Part shown: in pieces, positions 1 to 5,732 of the stretch
Layout: every line of letters starts with the position of its first letter
Numbering within the stretch: the stretch's first letter is position 1
DNA from: Paracoccaceae bacterium
GTDB taxonomy: Bacteria; Pseudomonadota; Alphaproteobacteria; Rhodobacterales; Rhodobacteraceae
Assembly: GCA_013214715.1 (NCBI GenBank)
Contig: JABSSB010000052.1
Coordinates: 12,828 to 18,559 of the forward strand
Reading direction: 5' to 3'
Length of the DNA stretch: 5,732 nt
Position numbers and translations under genes: made by a program
Notes under the pieces: model-generated
What the model was told of the DNA's origin: nothing
Databases searched by the model: none
What the model saw: only the letters and a program-made list of their open reading frames with translations

Positions 1-63
1 CCGGTATTGTTCTCAAAAAAGAGCAAACCCACTCGCAACAGAGCCACCTGTGCCCAGAAAACG

Positions 64-94
64 AAAAAACCCCAACGCATGAGGCGCCGGGGTT
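64..94 (-). terminator. Rho-independent terminator of ndk
   Basis: Read on the minus strand, the arms AACCCCGGCGC and GCGTTGGGGTT pair over 11 positions, two of them G-T wobbles, around a CTCAT loop. A run of T (six in all, the first two inside the stem) follows at once. On the plus strand the stem is not followed by T, so it works only for transcripts arriving from ndk. It lies about 60 bases beyond the ndk stop and should end the minus-strand series. Confidence 0.9.
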
Positions 95-104
95 AAATCA
101 TATG

Positions 105-130
105 ATGCAGCCCGTCTGGACAGGCTGCAT
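105..130 (-). repeat. Hairpin between ndk and its terminator
   Basis: ATGCAGCC at 105-112 and GGCTGCAT at 123-130 are perfect inverted copies separated by 10 bases. In the ndk transcript this gives an 8-bp stem between the stop codon and the main terminator. No T run follows, so by itself it is not an intrinsic terminator. A role in protecting the mRNA 3' end is possible but inferred. Confidence 0.5.
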
Positions 131-152
131 ATCACGGCCATCTCAGATGGGC

Positions 153-575
153 TTAGCCGACCATTTCGATGCCCGAGAAGAAATAGGCGATTTCAACAGC
201 GGCGGTTTCCGGCGCGTCCGAGCCGTGGACCGAGTTCTCACCAACCGATTCAGCGAACTCGGCGCGGATCGTGCCGGGGGCGGCGTCAGCGGGGTTGGTG
301 GCGCCCATGATTTCGCGGTTCTTTGCGATGGCGTTTTCGCCTTCCAGAACCTGCACCACGACCGGCTCGGACGACATGAAATCGCACAGTTCGTCATAGA
401 ACGGACGCTCGGCATGGACGTCGTAGAATTTACCAGCCTGGGCTTTGGTCATGTGGATGCGCTTTTGCGCAACGATGCGCAGGCCGGCCTCTTCAAACTT
501 GGCGTTGATCGCGCCGGTCAGGTTGCGGCGGGTTGCATCGGGCTTGATGATCGAAAAAGTGCGTTCCAAAGCCAT
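153..575 (-). CDS. ndk: Nucleoside diphosphate kinase
   Basis: This 140-residue cytosolic enzyme moves the gamma-phosphate of ATP to other (deoxy)nucleoside diphosphates through a phosphohistidine, balancing NTP and dNTP pools. The full length matches the usual bacterial family size. Visible residues fit the family: the start MALERTFSIIKPDA with Lys11, Tyr51, Phe59, Arg87, Thr93, Arg104 and Asn114. The active-site signature NSVHGSDAPETA at 114-125 carries the phosphorylated His117. The ATG is set by AAGGAG seven bases upstream (583-588 on the plus strand). The stop is TAA, followed by a hairpin and a strong terminator, so ndk is the last gene of its unit. The transporter gene lies 106 bases upstream on the same strand; that gap leaves room for a separate promoter, as expected for a housekeeping gene. 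Nothing is truncated or missing. Confidence 0.98.
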   Translation of the reverse strand: MALERTFSIIKPDATRRNLTGAINAKFEEAGLRIVAQKRIHMTKAQAGKFYDVHAERPFYDELCDFMSSEPVVVQVLEGENAIAKNREIMGATNPADAAPGTIRAEFAESVGENSVHGSDAPETAAVEIAYFFSGIEMVG

Positions 576-582
576 CGGGCCT

Positions 583-588
583 CTCCTT
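583..588 (-). promoter_or_regulatory. Ribosome binding site of ndk
   Basis: The minus strand reads AAGGAG, a full Shine-Dalgarno core, seven bases before the ATG. It is the strongest ribosome binding site in the window, which suits a highly expressed enzyme. Confidence 0.85.
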
Positions 589-619
589 GACTATGCGGGC
601 GCGACTGCGCGTCCCCTGT

Positions 620-647
620 GATGTATCGCGCGCCGCCTATCACGCAA
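620..647 (-). promoter_or_regulatory. Possible ndk promoter
   Basis: In the 106-base gap before ndk, the minus strand carries TTGCGT (642-647) and ATACAT (621-626) or the overlapping TACATC, spaced 15 or 16 bases. This is only a loose match to a sigma-70-type promoter. The gap shows no clear terminator for the upstream transporter gene, so read-through into ndk is also possible. Confidence 0.2.
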
Positions 648-681
648 TCGCGGCTGTGAAAAGCGCCAAGATGACCAAATC

Positions 682-1887
682 TCAGACCGAGGCGGGCAGC
701 GGGTCATGCAGATCGACCCACATGACCCAAAGCGCGCTGGCCATGGCCAGAACGCCAGCCAGCAACATGGCGCCCAAAACGGTAAAGGGCGCGGCTTCGG
801 GCGTCACCAGAACTCCGGTGGCAAAGGTTAGCACCGCGCCGATCGCCACACCCACAGCGCCCGACAACCCTGCCGCGCTGCCCGCCAGATCGGGTCGCGC
901 CGCCAGCATGCCCGCCGTGGCATTGGCCATGGTCAGCCCATTGCCAAAGCCCAGCAAAATGGCAGAGCCAAAAAAGACCCAAAGACTGCCAAGCCCGGTT
1001 GCAAACAGGGTCAACCCGATCAGCGGCCCCGTAATGCTGAAGACCCGCCCGATCAGGATCAGCTTGATCAGCTTCACCCGCTGCGCCGTCAGCCCGGTGA
1101 CCAGATTACCGATCATGAAGCCCCCCGTGATGATCCCGATGCCAAGGCCCAAAGCGGCCGGGCTCAGATCAAACCAAGCCTGCGCAACCAAGGGCGCGCC
1201 GGTGATGAAGATGAAAAAACCGCCAACGGCAAAGGCCATGCACAGCGCATACCCCCAGAACCGGCGCGAGGTGAAAAGCGCGGGATATAGCCGCAGCTGT
1301 GCCCCAAAAGTCGCGGCAGGGTATTTGTTGGTTTCGGCAAAATCAGCATAGACCATCCAAAGCGACAAACAGCCCAAAATGGCATAAAGCCAAAAGCTCG
1401 CCCGCCAGCCAAAGCCAACCTCAAGCGCGCCGCCCACCATCGGGCCCAGCATCGGCGCCAGCGCCATCGCCATCGTGACCCACCCCAGGCGGCTCGCGGC
1501 CTCCTTGGGCTCATACATGTCCCGCAGCGCAGCGCGCGACACGACCTGCCCGCCGACCGATGCCGCCTGCAACAGCCGAAAGCCCAGCAACACCCAGATG
1601 TTTTCCGCCAGCGCACAGCCGACAGATGCGATAATAAACAGCACCGTCGACCAGATCATCACCGGACGCCGCCCAAACCGGTCGCTGAGCGGTCCGATGG
1701 GGATCAGCAGCACGCCCATGATTGCCAGATACCCCGCCACCATCAGGTTCGCCACGCCATAGCTGACGCCAAATTCGCTGGCGATGGTGGGCAGCGAGGG
1801 CAGGATCATGTTCTGGGTCAGCACCGACAGGGCGGTGATGACAACCAAGGTGGCCATGCCGGGCGGAGTTATCGCGGCGCGGAACAT
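682..1887 (-). CDS. Bcr/CflA-family MFS drug-efflux transporter
   Basis: This 401-residue inner-membrane protein shows about 12 hydrophobic helices, at roughly 10-30, 45-64, 76-94, 97-118, 137-156, 163-181, 210-230, 241-265, 273-295, 300-328, 335-362 and 367-391. Major-facilitator landmarks are clear: motif A GPLSDRFGRRP (65-75) between helices 2 and 3, a motif-B-like RLLQAASVGG (104-113) in helix 4, and an antiporter motif-C-like APMLGPMVGG (144-153) in helix 5. The ILPSLPTIA stretch in helix 1 resembles the Bcr/CflA group, proton-driven exporters of drugs and metabolites; the substrate cannot be told. In helix 1 the place where relatives often have an acidic residue appears to be Asn26. The ATG is supported by AAAGGA starting 11 bases upstream. 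The hydrolase gene ends 64 bases upstream on the same strand, so cotranscription is plausible. A more general MFS multidrug transporter is the alternative. Confidence 0.9.
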   Translation of the reverse strand: MFRAAITPPGMATLVVITALSVLTQNMILPSLPTIASEFGVSYGVANLMVAGYLAIMGVLLIPIGPLSDRFGRRPVMIWSTVLFIIASVGCALAENIWVLLGFRLLQAASVGGQVVSRAALRDMYEPKEAASRLGWVTMAMALAPMLGPMVGGALEVGFGWRASFWLYAILGCLSLWMVYADFAETNKYPAATFGAQLRLYPALFTSRRFWGYALCMAFAVGGFFIFITGAPLVAQAWFDLSPAALGLGIGIITGGFMIGNLVTGLTAQRVKLIKLILIGRVFSITGPLIGLTLFATGLGSLWVFFGSAILLGFGNGLTMANATAGMLAARPDLAGSAAGLSGAVGVAIGAVLTFATGVLVTPEAAPFTVLGAMLLAGVLAMASALWVMWVDLHDPLPASV

Positions 1888-1900
1888 TTCGGTCCTTTCG

Positions 1901-1914
1901 TGACGGGATCGTCA
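1901..1914. repeat. Small inverted repeat in the transporter leader
   Basis: TGACG and CGTCA flank a four-base GGAT spacer, a perfect 5-bp dyad just upstream of the transporter's ribosome binding site. It could be an operator half-site pair or a weak hairpin between the hydrolase and transporter genes. A dyad this short can easily arise by chance, and no T run follows it on the minus strand. Confidence 0.2.
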
Positions 1915-1951
1915 GGCACTTAGCCCACCAGCCCTCACTGGCCAGCGCAGC

Positions 1952-3514
1952 TTACCCCAGACGCCGGATCGACACTTCAACGCTGCCCGAATTGTTGAAA
2001 TACATCCATGGCGCGTCATTGGCGAAGAAATAGAGATAGCCGCTGGTTGTCACCTCGACCCTGTTGCGCGTGCCGACAAAAAACATCTCGTGGTCTTCGA
2101 CCGTGGCCGAGGCCATCGAAATCCCCTGCCCCGAGGCCACCGCGCCGATCAGCGAAAACCAATTCGCCTCGGGCACGCGGCGCCCCAGCTTGGCGGTGAC
2201 GTCCTTGTGCCTTTCACGACGCATGGCCGCCCGGTTTTCGCGCCATTGGCCATAAAGATATCCGGGGCTGCGCCGCGCGCGGGCATTGGAAATCCCATCC
2301 GCGCCACATCGGTTCCACGGCGTCCAATCCTGCCAGCGACCGGTTGCACTGAACTCAAAGCTTTGGCCAGCTTCGACATAAAGCCGCGCCGGGTTCCATC
2401 GAATCCGGGCATCGACCGTGACCAACACCGGCGCATCGCTTGGGCGCAAACGCTGCGTGGGCCAATAGGGCTCTGCCGATAGCCGGCTGGTTGCATGTTT
2501 ATCGACAGCCGATTGCGCCACACGGGCGACATTCAGCACATCCGGCACCGCGCGCACCCGTTCAGGCCGGTTTGTAAAAAGGGGGCTGTGCTCCTTAAAG
2601 GGCAGGTAATCTCCCGAGATATCGCCAACATATTTCGACGCAAAACCAGACGGCACCACCATGCCCAGCTGGACGGCCTTTTCGGCCACCCAGGTCATCG
2701 TGAAATCGGCCAGTTCCCGTTCATGACGTCCGCCGCCCACATCACTATGCGCCCCGGCAAACCAAAGCTGTTCGACATCGGCCCAATCCTGCGTGCCACG
2801 GTTATTGTTGCCCGGCTGTCCCGCCTTTGGGTCCGACCGCCACAGCGTCGGCGTGAAATCGAACCTGCGCTCATCCATCGCCAGCGCATGCCGCGCATGC
2901 AGCACGTCTTTGTTCAGAAATGTATCGGCAAACTGATGCCGGTCATGCAGATCGAAAAACGCCTTCACAAAGCCCTGATCCGTCGGCACCCCCAAAGAGC
3001 CGACCGTATCCCAGATGCCGAGATAGGTGACCTTGGCCTTGACGGGCGGCGCCACCCCGTCGGGCCAATCGCGCCTGGCCCCGCCAAAGCTTTTGCGGCG
3101 CGCCTGTGCCAGCAGCGCCTCGACCGCCTTGCGGTTTCGCACGGCCTGCCCTTTGGGCAATTGCAACAGCCCCTGCGACACGATCAGCCCCGCGATGCTC
3201 CGCGCGGTATAGGCGCCGCGGCTGAACCCAAATATGAAAATCTCGTCCGGCGCCGCGTCATCATCGCGCCAGTTTTCGGCAAGCCATTGATAGCCTTCGC
3301 AAATATCATTCTCCAGACCGGTGGCAAAGGCACCGCCGGTGATCCGGCTGAAAATAAAGCCTTCGGTGCCCACGCCCGACAGGTAATGCGCGTTCTGATC
3401 CGGATGTTCCGCTACCTGCGTCTCTTCATAGAGTCGCGCCACATTGGTCTTTGGCTTTTTTCGATTGCGCCTGTCATTCCAGGTGCCGTCACAAAACAAT
3501 AAAACCCGTTTCAC
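1952..3514 (-). CDS. DUF2235 hydrolase with C-terminal PA-IL/LecA-like domain
   Basis: This 520-residue protein has two parts. Residues 1 to about 350 form a DUF2235 (Tle1-like) alpha/beta-hydrolase: opening VKRVLLFCDGTWN, nucleophile elbow GFSRG (Ser98), IWDTVGSLG (167-175), HALAMDERR (209-217) and GAHSDVGGG (254-262, with Asp258). Some relatives are phospholipase effectors of type VI secretion; most are uncharacterised. I could not assign the catalytic histidine. Residues about 361-520 resemble the calcium-dependent lectin fold of PA-IL/LecA: WNPARLYVEAGQ, then FSLIGAV, then ANDAPWMYFNNSGSV near the end, where Asp500, Asn507 and Asn508 match LecA calcium ligands. There is no signal peptide or membrane helix. 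The frame opens further upstream at a TTG (3574), but a GTG at 3512-3514 with AGGGG nine bases before it starts exactly where the family does. No secretion genes are adjacent, so an effector role is unsupported. Substrate unknown. Confidence 0.88.
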   Translation of the reverse strand: MKRVLLFCDGTWNDRRNRKKPKTNVARLYEETQVAEHPDQNAHYLSGVGTEGFIFSRITGGAFATGLENDICEGYQWLAENWRDDDAAPDEIFIFGFSRGAYTARSIAGLIVSQGLLQLPKGQAVRNRKAVEALLAQARRKSFGGARRDWPDGVAPPVKAKVTYLGIWDTVGSLGVPTDQGFVKAFFDLHDRHQFADTFLNKDVLHARHALAMDERRFDFTPTLWRSDPKAGQPGNNNRGTQDWADVEQLWFAGAHSDVGGGRHERELADFTMTWVAEKAVQLGMVVPSGFASKYVGDISGDYLPFKEHSPLFTNRPERVRAVPDVLNVARVAQSAVDKHATSRLSAEPYWPTQRLRPSDAPVLVTVDARIRWNPARLYVEAGQSFEFSATGRWQDWTPWNRCGADGISNARARRSPGYLYGQWRENRAAMRRERHKDVTAKLGRRVPEANWFSLIGAVASGQGISMASATVEDHEMFFVGTRNRVEVTTSGYLYFFANDAPWMYFNNSGSVEVSIRRLG

Positions 3515-3625
3515 GGTGAAATACCCCTGATCAATCCACGCCTCTGTCTTGCCGCCTGTCGCGCAAGCTTTCAATGCCTAGATCGCGGATTGACCCCGCC
3601 GCCGCCTTGCGGCATCCCCGCCCCC
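3515..3625. promoter_or_regulatory. Divergent intergenic region, hydrolase / ABC-F
   Basis: These 111 bases must hold promoters for both flanking genes. For the hydrolase, TTGAAA on the minus strand (plus 3569-3574) is a good -35-like box, but no convincing -10 lies 16-18 bases on. For the ABC-F gene only weak boxes are seen, such as TAGATC near 3579. Two inverted heptamers, TCAATCC (3531-3537) and GGATTGA (3587-3593), face each other and could be regulator sites. AGGGG at 3524-3528 (minus) is the probable ribosome binding site of the hydrolase. Confidence 0.4.
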
Positions 3626-5482
3626 ATGTTGCGGATCGAAAATATCTCTTATGCGGTCGAAGGCCGACCGCTGTTTGATGGCGCCTCTGCCGTGATCCCT
3701 GATGGCCACAAAGTCGGGCTGGTCGGGCGGAACGGCACCGGGAAAACCACGCTCTTCAACCTGATCCGAGGGCATCTGTCTCTGGAAAGCGGAGAGATCG
3801 CCCTGCCCCGCAAAGCCCGCATCGGCGGCGTTAGCCAGGAAGTGCCCTCTTCAGACGTTTCCCTGCTCGATACGGTGCTGGCCGCCGACGCCGAACGCGC
3901 CACCCTGATGGCCGAGGCTGACACCGCTACCGACCCCACCCGCATTGCCGAGGTGCAGACGCGGCTGGCCGATATCGACGCGTGGTCGGCCGAGGCGCGG
4001 GCCTCGACCATCCTCAAGGGTCTGGGCTTTGACGATGACGAACAGCTCAAACCCTGCTCTGCCTTCTCGGGCGGGTGGCGGATGCGCGTGGCGCTGGCGG
4101 CAGTTCTCTTTTCACAGCCTGATCTGCTGCTGCTGGATGAGCCGACCAACTATCTCGACCTTGAAGGCGCGCTGTGGCTGGAAAGTTATCTGGCGAAATA
4201 TCCGCACACGGTGCTGATCATCAGCCATGATCGCGGGCTGCTGAACCGCGCAGTCGGATCGATCCTGCATCTCGAAGACCGCAAGCTGACCTATTACGGC
4301 GTGCCTTACGACCAATTCGCCGAACGCCGCGCTGAAAAACGCGCGCAAGCCGAAGCGGAAAACACCCGCAACAAAGCCCGCATCGCGCATCTGCAAAGCT
4401 TTGTGGACCGCTTCCGCTACAAGGCGTCCAAGGCCGTGCAGGCGCAGTCCCGTCTGAAGATGATCGAGCGGATTCAACTGGTCTCCACCCCGCAGGAAGC
4501 CGCCCTGCGCGCCTTTTCCTTCCCCGAGCCGGAAGAGCTGTCACCGCCCATCATCAATCTCGAAGGCGGCGTCACGGGTTATGGTGAGACCGAAGTGCTG
4601 CGCCGGCTGACGCTGCGCATCGATCAGGATGACCGCATCGCGCTTCTGGGCAAGAACGGTCAGGGCAAATCGACCCTGTCCAAACTGCTCTCGGATCGCC
4701 TGCCGCTCATGGCGGGCAAACTGGTGCGCTCGGGCAAGCTGCGCATCGGCTATTTCGCGCAGCATCAGGTCGATGAGCTTTATGTCGACGAAACCCCCAT
4801 CGACCACCTGCGCCGCCTGCGCCCGGATGAAACGCCCGGCCAGTTGCGTGCGCGGCTGTCGGGGTTCGGGCTGATGGCGGATCAGGCCGAAACCGAGGTC
4901 GGGCGCCTATCGGGCGGGCAAAAGGCGCGGCTGTCGCTGCTGATTGCCACAATCGACGCGCCGCATATGCTGATTTTGGACGAACCAACCAACCATCTGG
5001 ATATCGAAAGCCGCGAGGCGCTGGTCGAGGCGCTGACCGCCTATACCGGCGCGGTCATTCTGGTCAGCCATGACATGCACCTGCTGTCACTGGTGGCCGA
5101 CCGGCTCTGGCTGGTCTCCGACGGCACGGTGCAGCCTTTTGACGGCGATCTCGAAGCCTATCGCGCCTTCCTGCTGAACCGCGACGCGCCCGCGAAACCA
5201 GCCAAACCCGCCGCCGCGCCCAAACCCAAACGCCCCAGCCGCGATGACATGCTGGCCTTGCGCGCCGAGGTCCGCAAAGGCGAGGCGCGGATCGAGAAGC
5301 TGCAGGAGATGGAGGTCAAGCTGGCCGCCAAGCTGGCCGACCCTGACCTCTATGACGGCGACAAAACCCATGAGATCGAAACCTGGCAGCGCAAATATGC
5401 CGAAGTGGAAGAGGCGCTGGAGCGGGCCGAAACAATCTGGATGGAAGCGCTGGAAAAGCTGGAACAGGCCGAAGCGCTTTAG
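3626..5482 (+). CDS. yheS: ABC-F family ribosome-associated ATPase, YheS-like
   Basis: This 618-residue soluble protein has two ABC ATPase domains and no membrane segment, so it belongs to the ABC-F translation factors that bind the ribosomal E site, not to transporters. Domain 1 has Walker A GRNGTGKT (34-41), signature FSGGWRMR (147-154), Walker B with DEPTNYLD (171-178) and switch His201. A charged linker (about 225-300, FRYKASKAVQAQSRLKMIERI region) is the P-site tRNA interaction motif. Domain 2 has GKNGQGKST (342-350), LSGGQKAR (428-435), DEPTNHLD (452-459) and His482. A Pro/Ala/Lys linker (521-537) leads to a coiled coil (about 541-618). SGGWRMR, the DAWS segment before it and the tail containing LYDGDK match E. 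coli YheS, hence the symbol; strict orthology is unproven. The frame opens earlier at a TTG (3590), but the ATG at 3626 gives the family start MLRIENISY. No Shine-Dalgarno precedes it. Its TAG overlaps a convergent stop. Confidence 0.95.
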   Translation: MLRIENISYAVEGRPLFDGASAVIPDGHKVGLVGRNGTGKTTLFNLIRGHLSLESGEIALPRKARIGGVSQEVPSSDVSLLDTVLAADAERATLMAEADTATDPTRIAEVQTRLADIDAWSAEARASTILKGLGFDDDEQLKPCSAFSGGWRMRVALAAVLFSQPDLLLLDEPTNYLDLEGALWLESYLAKYPHTVLIISHDRGLLNRAVGSILHLEDRKLTYYGVPYDQFAERRAEKRAQAEAENTRNKARIAHLQSFVDRFRYKASKAVQAQSRLKMIERIQLVSTPQEAALRAFSFPEPEELSPPIINLEGGVTGYGETEVLRRLTLRIDQDDRIALLGKNGQGKSTLSKLLSDRLPLMAGKLVRSGKLRIGYFAQHQVDELYVDETPIDHLRRLRPDETPGQLRARLSGFGLMADQAETEVGRLSGGQKARLSLLIATIDAPHMLILDEPTNHLDIESREALVEALTAYTGAVILVSHDMHLLSLVADRLWLVSDGTVQPFDGDLEAYRAFLLNRDAPAKPAKPAAAPKPKRPSRDDMLALRAEVRKGEARIEKLQEMEVKLAAKLADPDLYDGDKTHEIETWQRKYAEVEEALERAETIWMEALEKLEQAEAL

Positions 5483-5655
5483 CGCCCGTTGCAGGCCCCA
5501 GGGGCCATATCGGTCAACATCTCCGATACGCTATCCAAATCCATCGACAAGGCCCGTGCCGTCACCGAATAGCCTTCGAAATAAGGCACCAGAAGAGCCA
5601 CAAGCCGTGCCCTTCGGACATCATCAACAGCGCCGTCACAGGCATACTCCGCCAT
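5479..5655 (-). CDS. Small hypothetical protein, convergent with ABC-F
   Basis: An open minus-strand frame ends at TAA (5479-5481) and has an ATG at 5653-5655, giving 58 residues; the frame stays open upstream to the window edge, so it could be longer. The product begins MAEYACDGAVDDVRRARLVA and ends in MLTDMAPGACNGR. It has a plausible helical middle (RRARLVALLVPYFEGY), no signal peptide and no motif I recognise. Base use by codon position (second position poorest in G/C) is mildly coding-like, but third-position G/C is lower than in neighbours. No good ribosome binding site precedes the ATG. The TAA interlocks with the ABC-F TAG by four bases. It may be real, or a frame kept open by chance; the part upstream of 5655 is antisense to comF-like sequence. 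Function unknown. Confidence 0.35.
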   Translation of the reverse strand: MAEYACDGAVDDVRRARLVALLVPYFEGYSVTARALSMDLDSVSEMLTDMAPGACNGR

Positions 5656-5732
5656 GCCTGCTGGCGCGACACGCCCTTTATTGCCGGGACGGTGTGTGAA
5701 TGCTGCGGCGTACCTTTGCCGGGGGACGCCGA
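5653..5732 (+). pseudogene. comF: ComF-family fragment lacking a start, runs off window
   Basis: The plus strand reads HACWRDTPFIAG followed by VCECCGVPLPGDA up to the window edge. This resembles the ComF N-terminal double zinc ribbon: the final Cys-Trp of the first ribbon, then CxxCG opening the second. ComF proteins carry a phosphoribosyltransferase-like domain and take part in DNA uptake in competent bacteria; that domain would lie beyond the window. The family normally has about 20-25 residues before this point, including a CxxC pair and an L-C ahead of xxCW. Here the same frame is open back to about 5374 with no ATG, GTG or TTG before a GTG inside the ribbon (5692-5694). Upstream it reads KPCPSDIINSAVTGILR, with one Cys at the right distance but two ligands absent. 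The other frames show no CxxC either. I read this as a 5'-truncated or decayed comF; a live gene with an unusual start remains possible. Confidence 0.5.

Noticed and set aside
7..26. Seven-base imperfect stem TTGTTCT/AGAGCAA at the left edge
   Set aside because: Short, contains a wobble, and is not followed by a T run on either strand; no gene lies before it in the window.
102..590. Plus-strand reading frame covering ndk on the opposite strand
   Set aside because: ndk has all its catalytic residues, a ribosome binding site and a terminator; the opposite frame has none of these.
587..1351. Plus-strand reading frame (254 codons) opposite the transporter gene
   Set aside because: Product is low-complexity Ala/Pro/Lys/Met-rich and lies antisense to a well-supported 12-helix transporter.
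2495..3502. Long plus-strand reading frame (335 codons) opposite the hydrolase gene
   Set aside because: It is antisense to a gene with clear family motifs; its product is rich in Arg, His and Pro with no recognisable domain, as expected for a shadow in GC-rich DNA.
1952..3514. Type VI secretion effector with immunity partner
   Set aside because: Only the catalytic domain resembles Tle1. No VgrG, PAAR, adaptor or immunity-like gene is in the window, and the neighbours are a pump and an ABC-F factor.
3515..3574. Longer hydrolase start at TTG (3574)
   Set aside because: The extra 20 residues have no family counterpart and no ribosome binding site at proper spacing; the GTG at 3514 fits both.
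3590..3625. Longer ABC-F start at TTG (3590)
   Set aside because: It would add a Pro-rich 12-residue tail not found in the family; the ATG at 3626 begins the conserved MLRIENISY.
3626..5482. ABC-F gene as an antibiotic-resistance ribosome protection factor
   Set aside because: Linker and tail look like the housekeeping YheS group, not the long-linker resistance types; nothing nearby suggests a resistance cassette.

Overview
The window is GC-rich (roughly 60% by eye) with tightly packed genes and strong G/C preference at third codon positions. Protein style and gene content suggest an alphaproteobacterium, most likely of the Rhodobacterales (Roseobacter/Rhodobacter group). That placement is inferred from sequence character, not from a marker gene or database search.

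Layout. The left part is a minus-strand series, read right to left: a DUF2235 alpha/beta-hydrolase with a C-terminal PA-IL/LecA-like beta-sandwich domain (1952-3514), a Bcr/CflA-type 12-helix drug-efflux transporter (682-1887), and nucleoside diphosphate kinase ndk (153-575). After ndk come an 8-bp hairpin and a textbook intrinsic terminator (64-94). Bases 1-63 hold no gene I can support. The hydrolase and transporter are 64 bases apart and could share a transcript; ndk follows after 106 bases and probably has its own promoter.

A 111-base divergent intergenic region (3515-3625) separates the hydrolase from the plus-strand gene for a YheS-like ABC-F ATPase (3626-5482), which has two complete ATPase domains, a tRNA-contacting linker and a C-terminal coiled coil.

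The right edge is the least ordinary part. The ABC-F stop codon interlocks with the stop of a convergent minus-strand reading frame (5479-5655, 58 codons from its ATG, unknown function). Directly beyond, the plus strand encodes a clear piece of a ComF-family zinc ribbon (5653-5732, running off the window). It has no usable start codon ahead of it and lacks the cysteines that should precede it.

The genes do not form an obvious pathway. ndk balances nucleoside triphosphates, ABC-F acts on the ribosome, the MFS pump exports small molecules, and the hydrolase is probably a serine esterase or lipase of unknown target. I found no RNA genes, CRISPR array, insertion sequence or phage gene, and no convincing evidence of a new multi-gene system. 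The best leads are the hydrolase-lectin-like fusion and the disrupted comF boundary.
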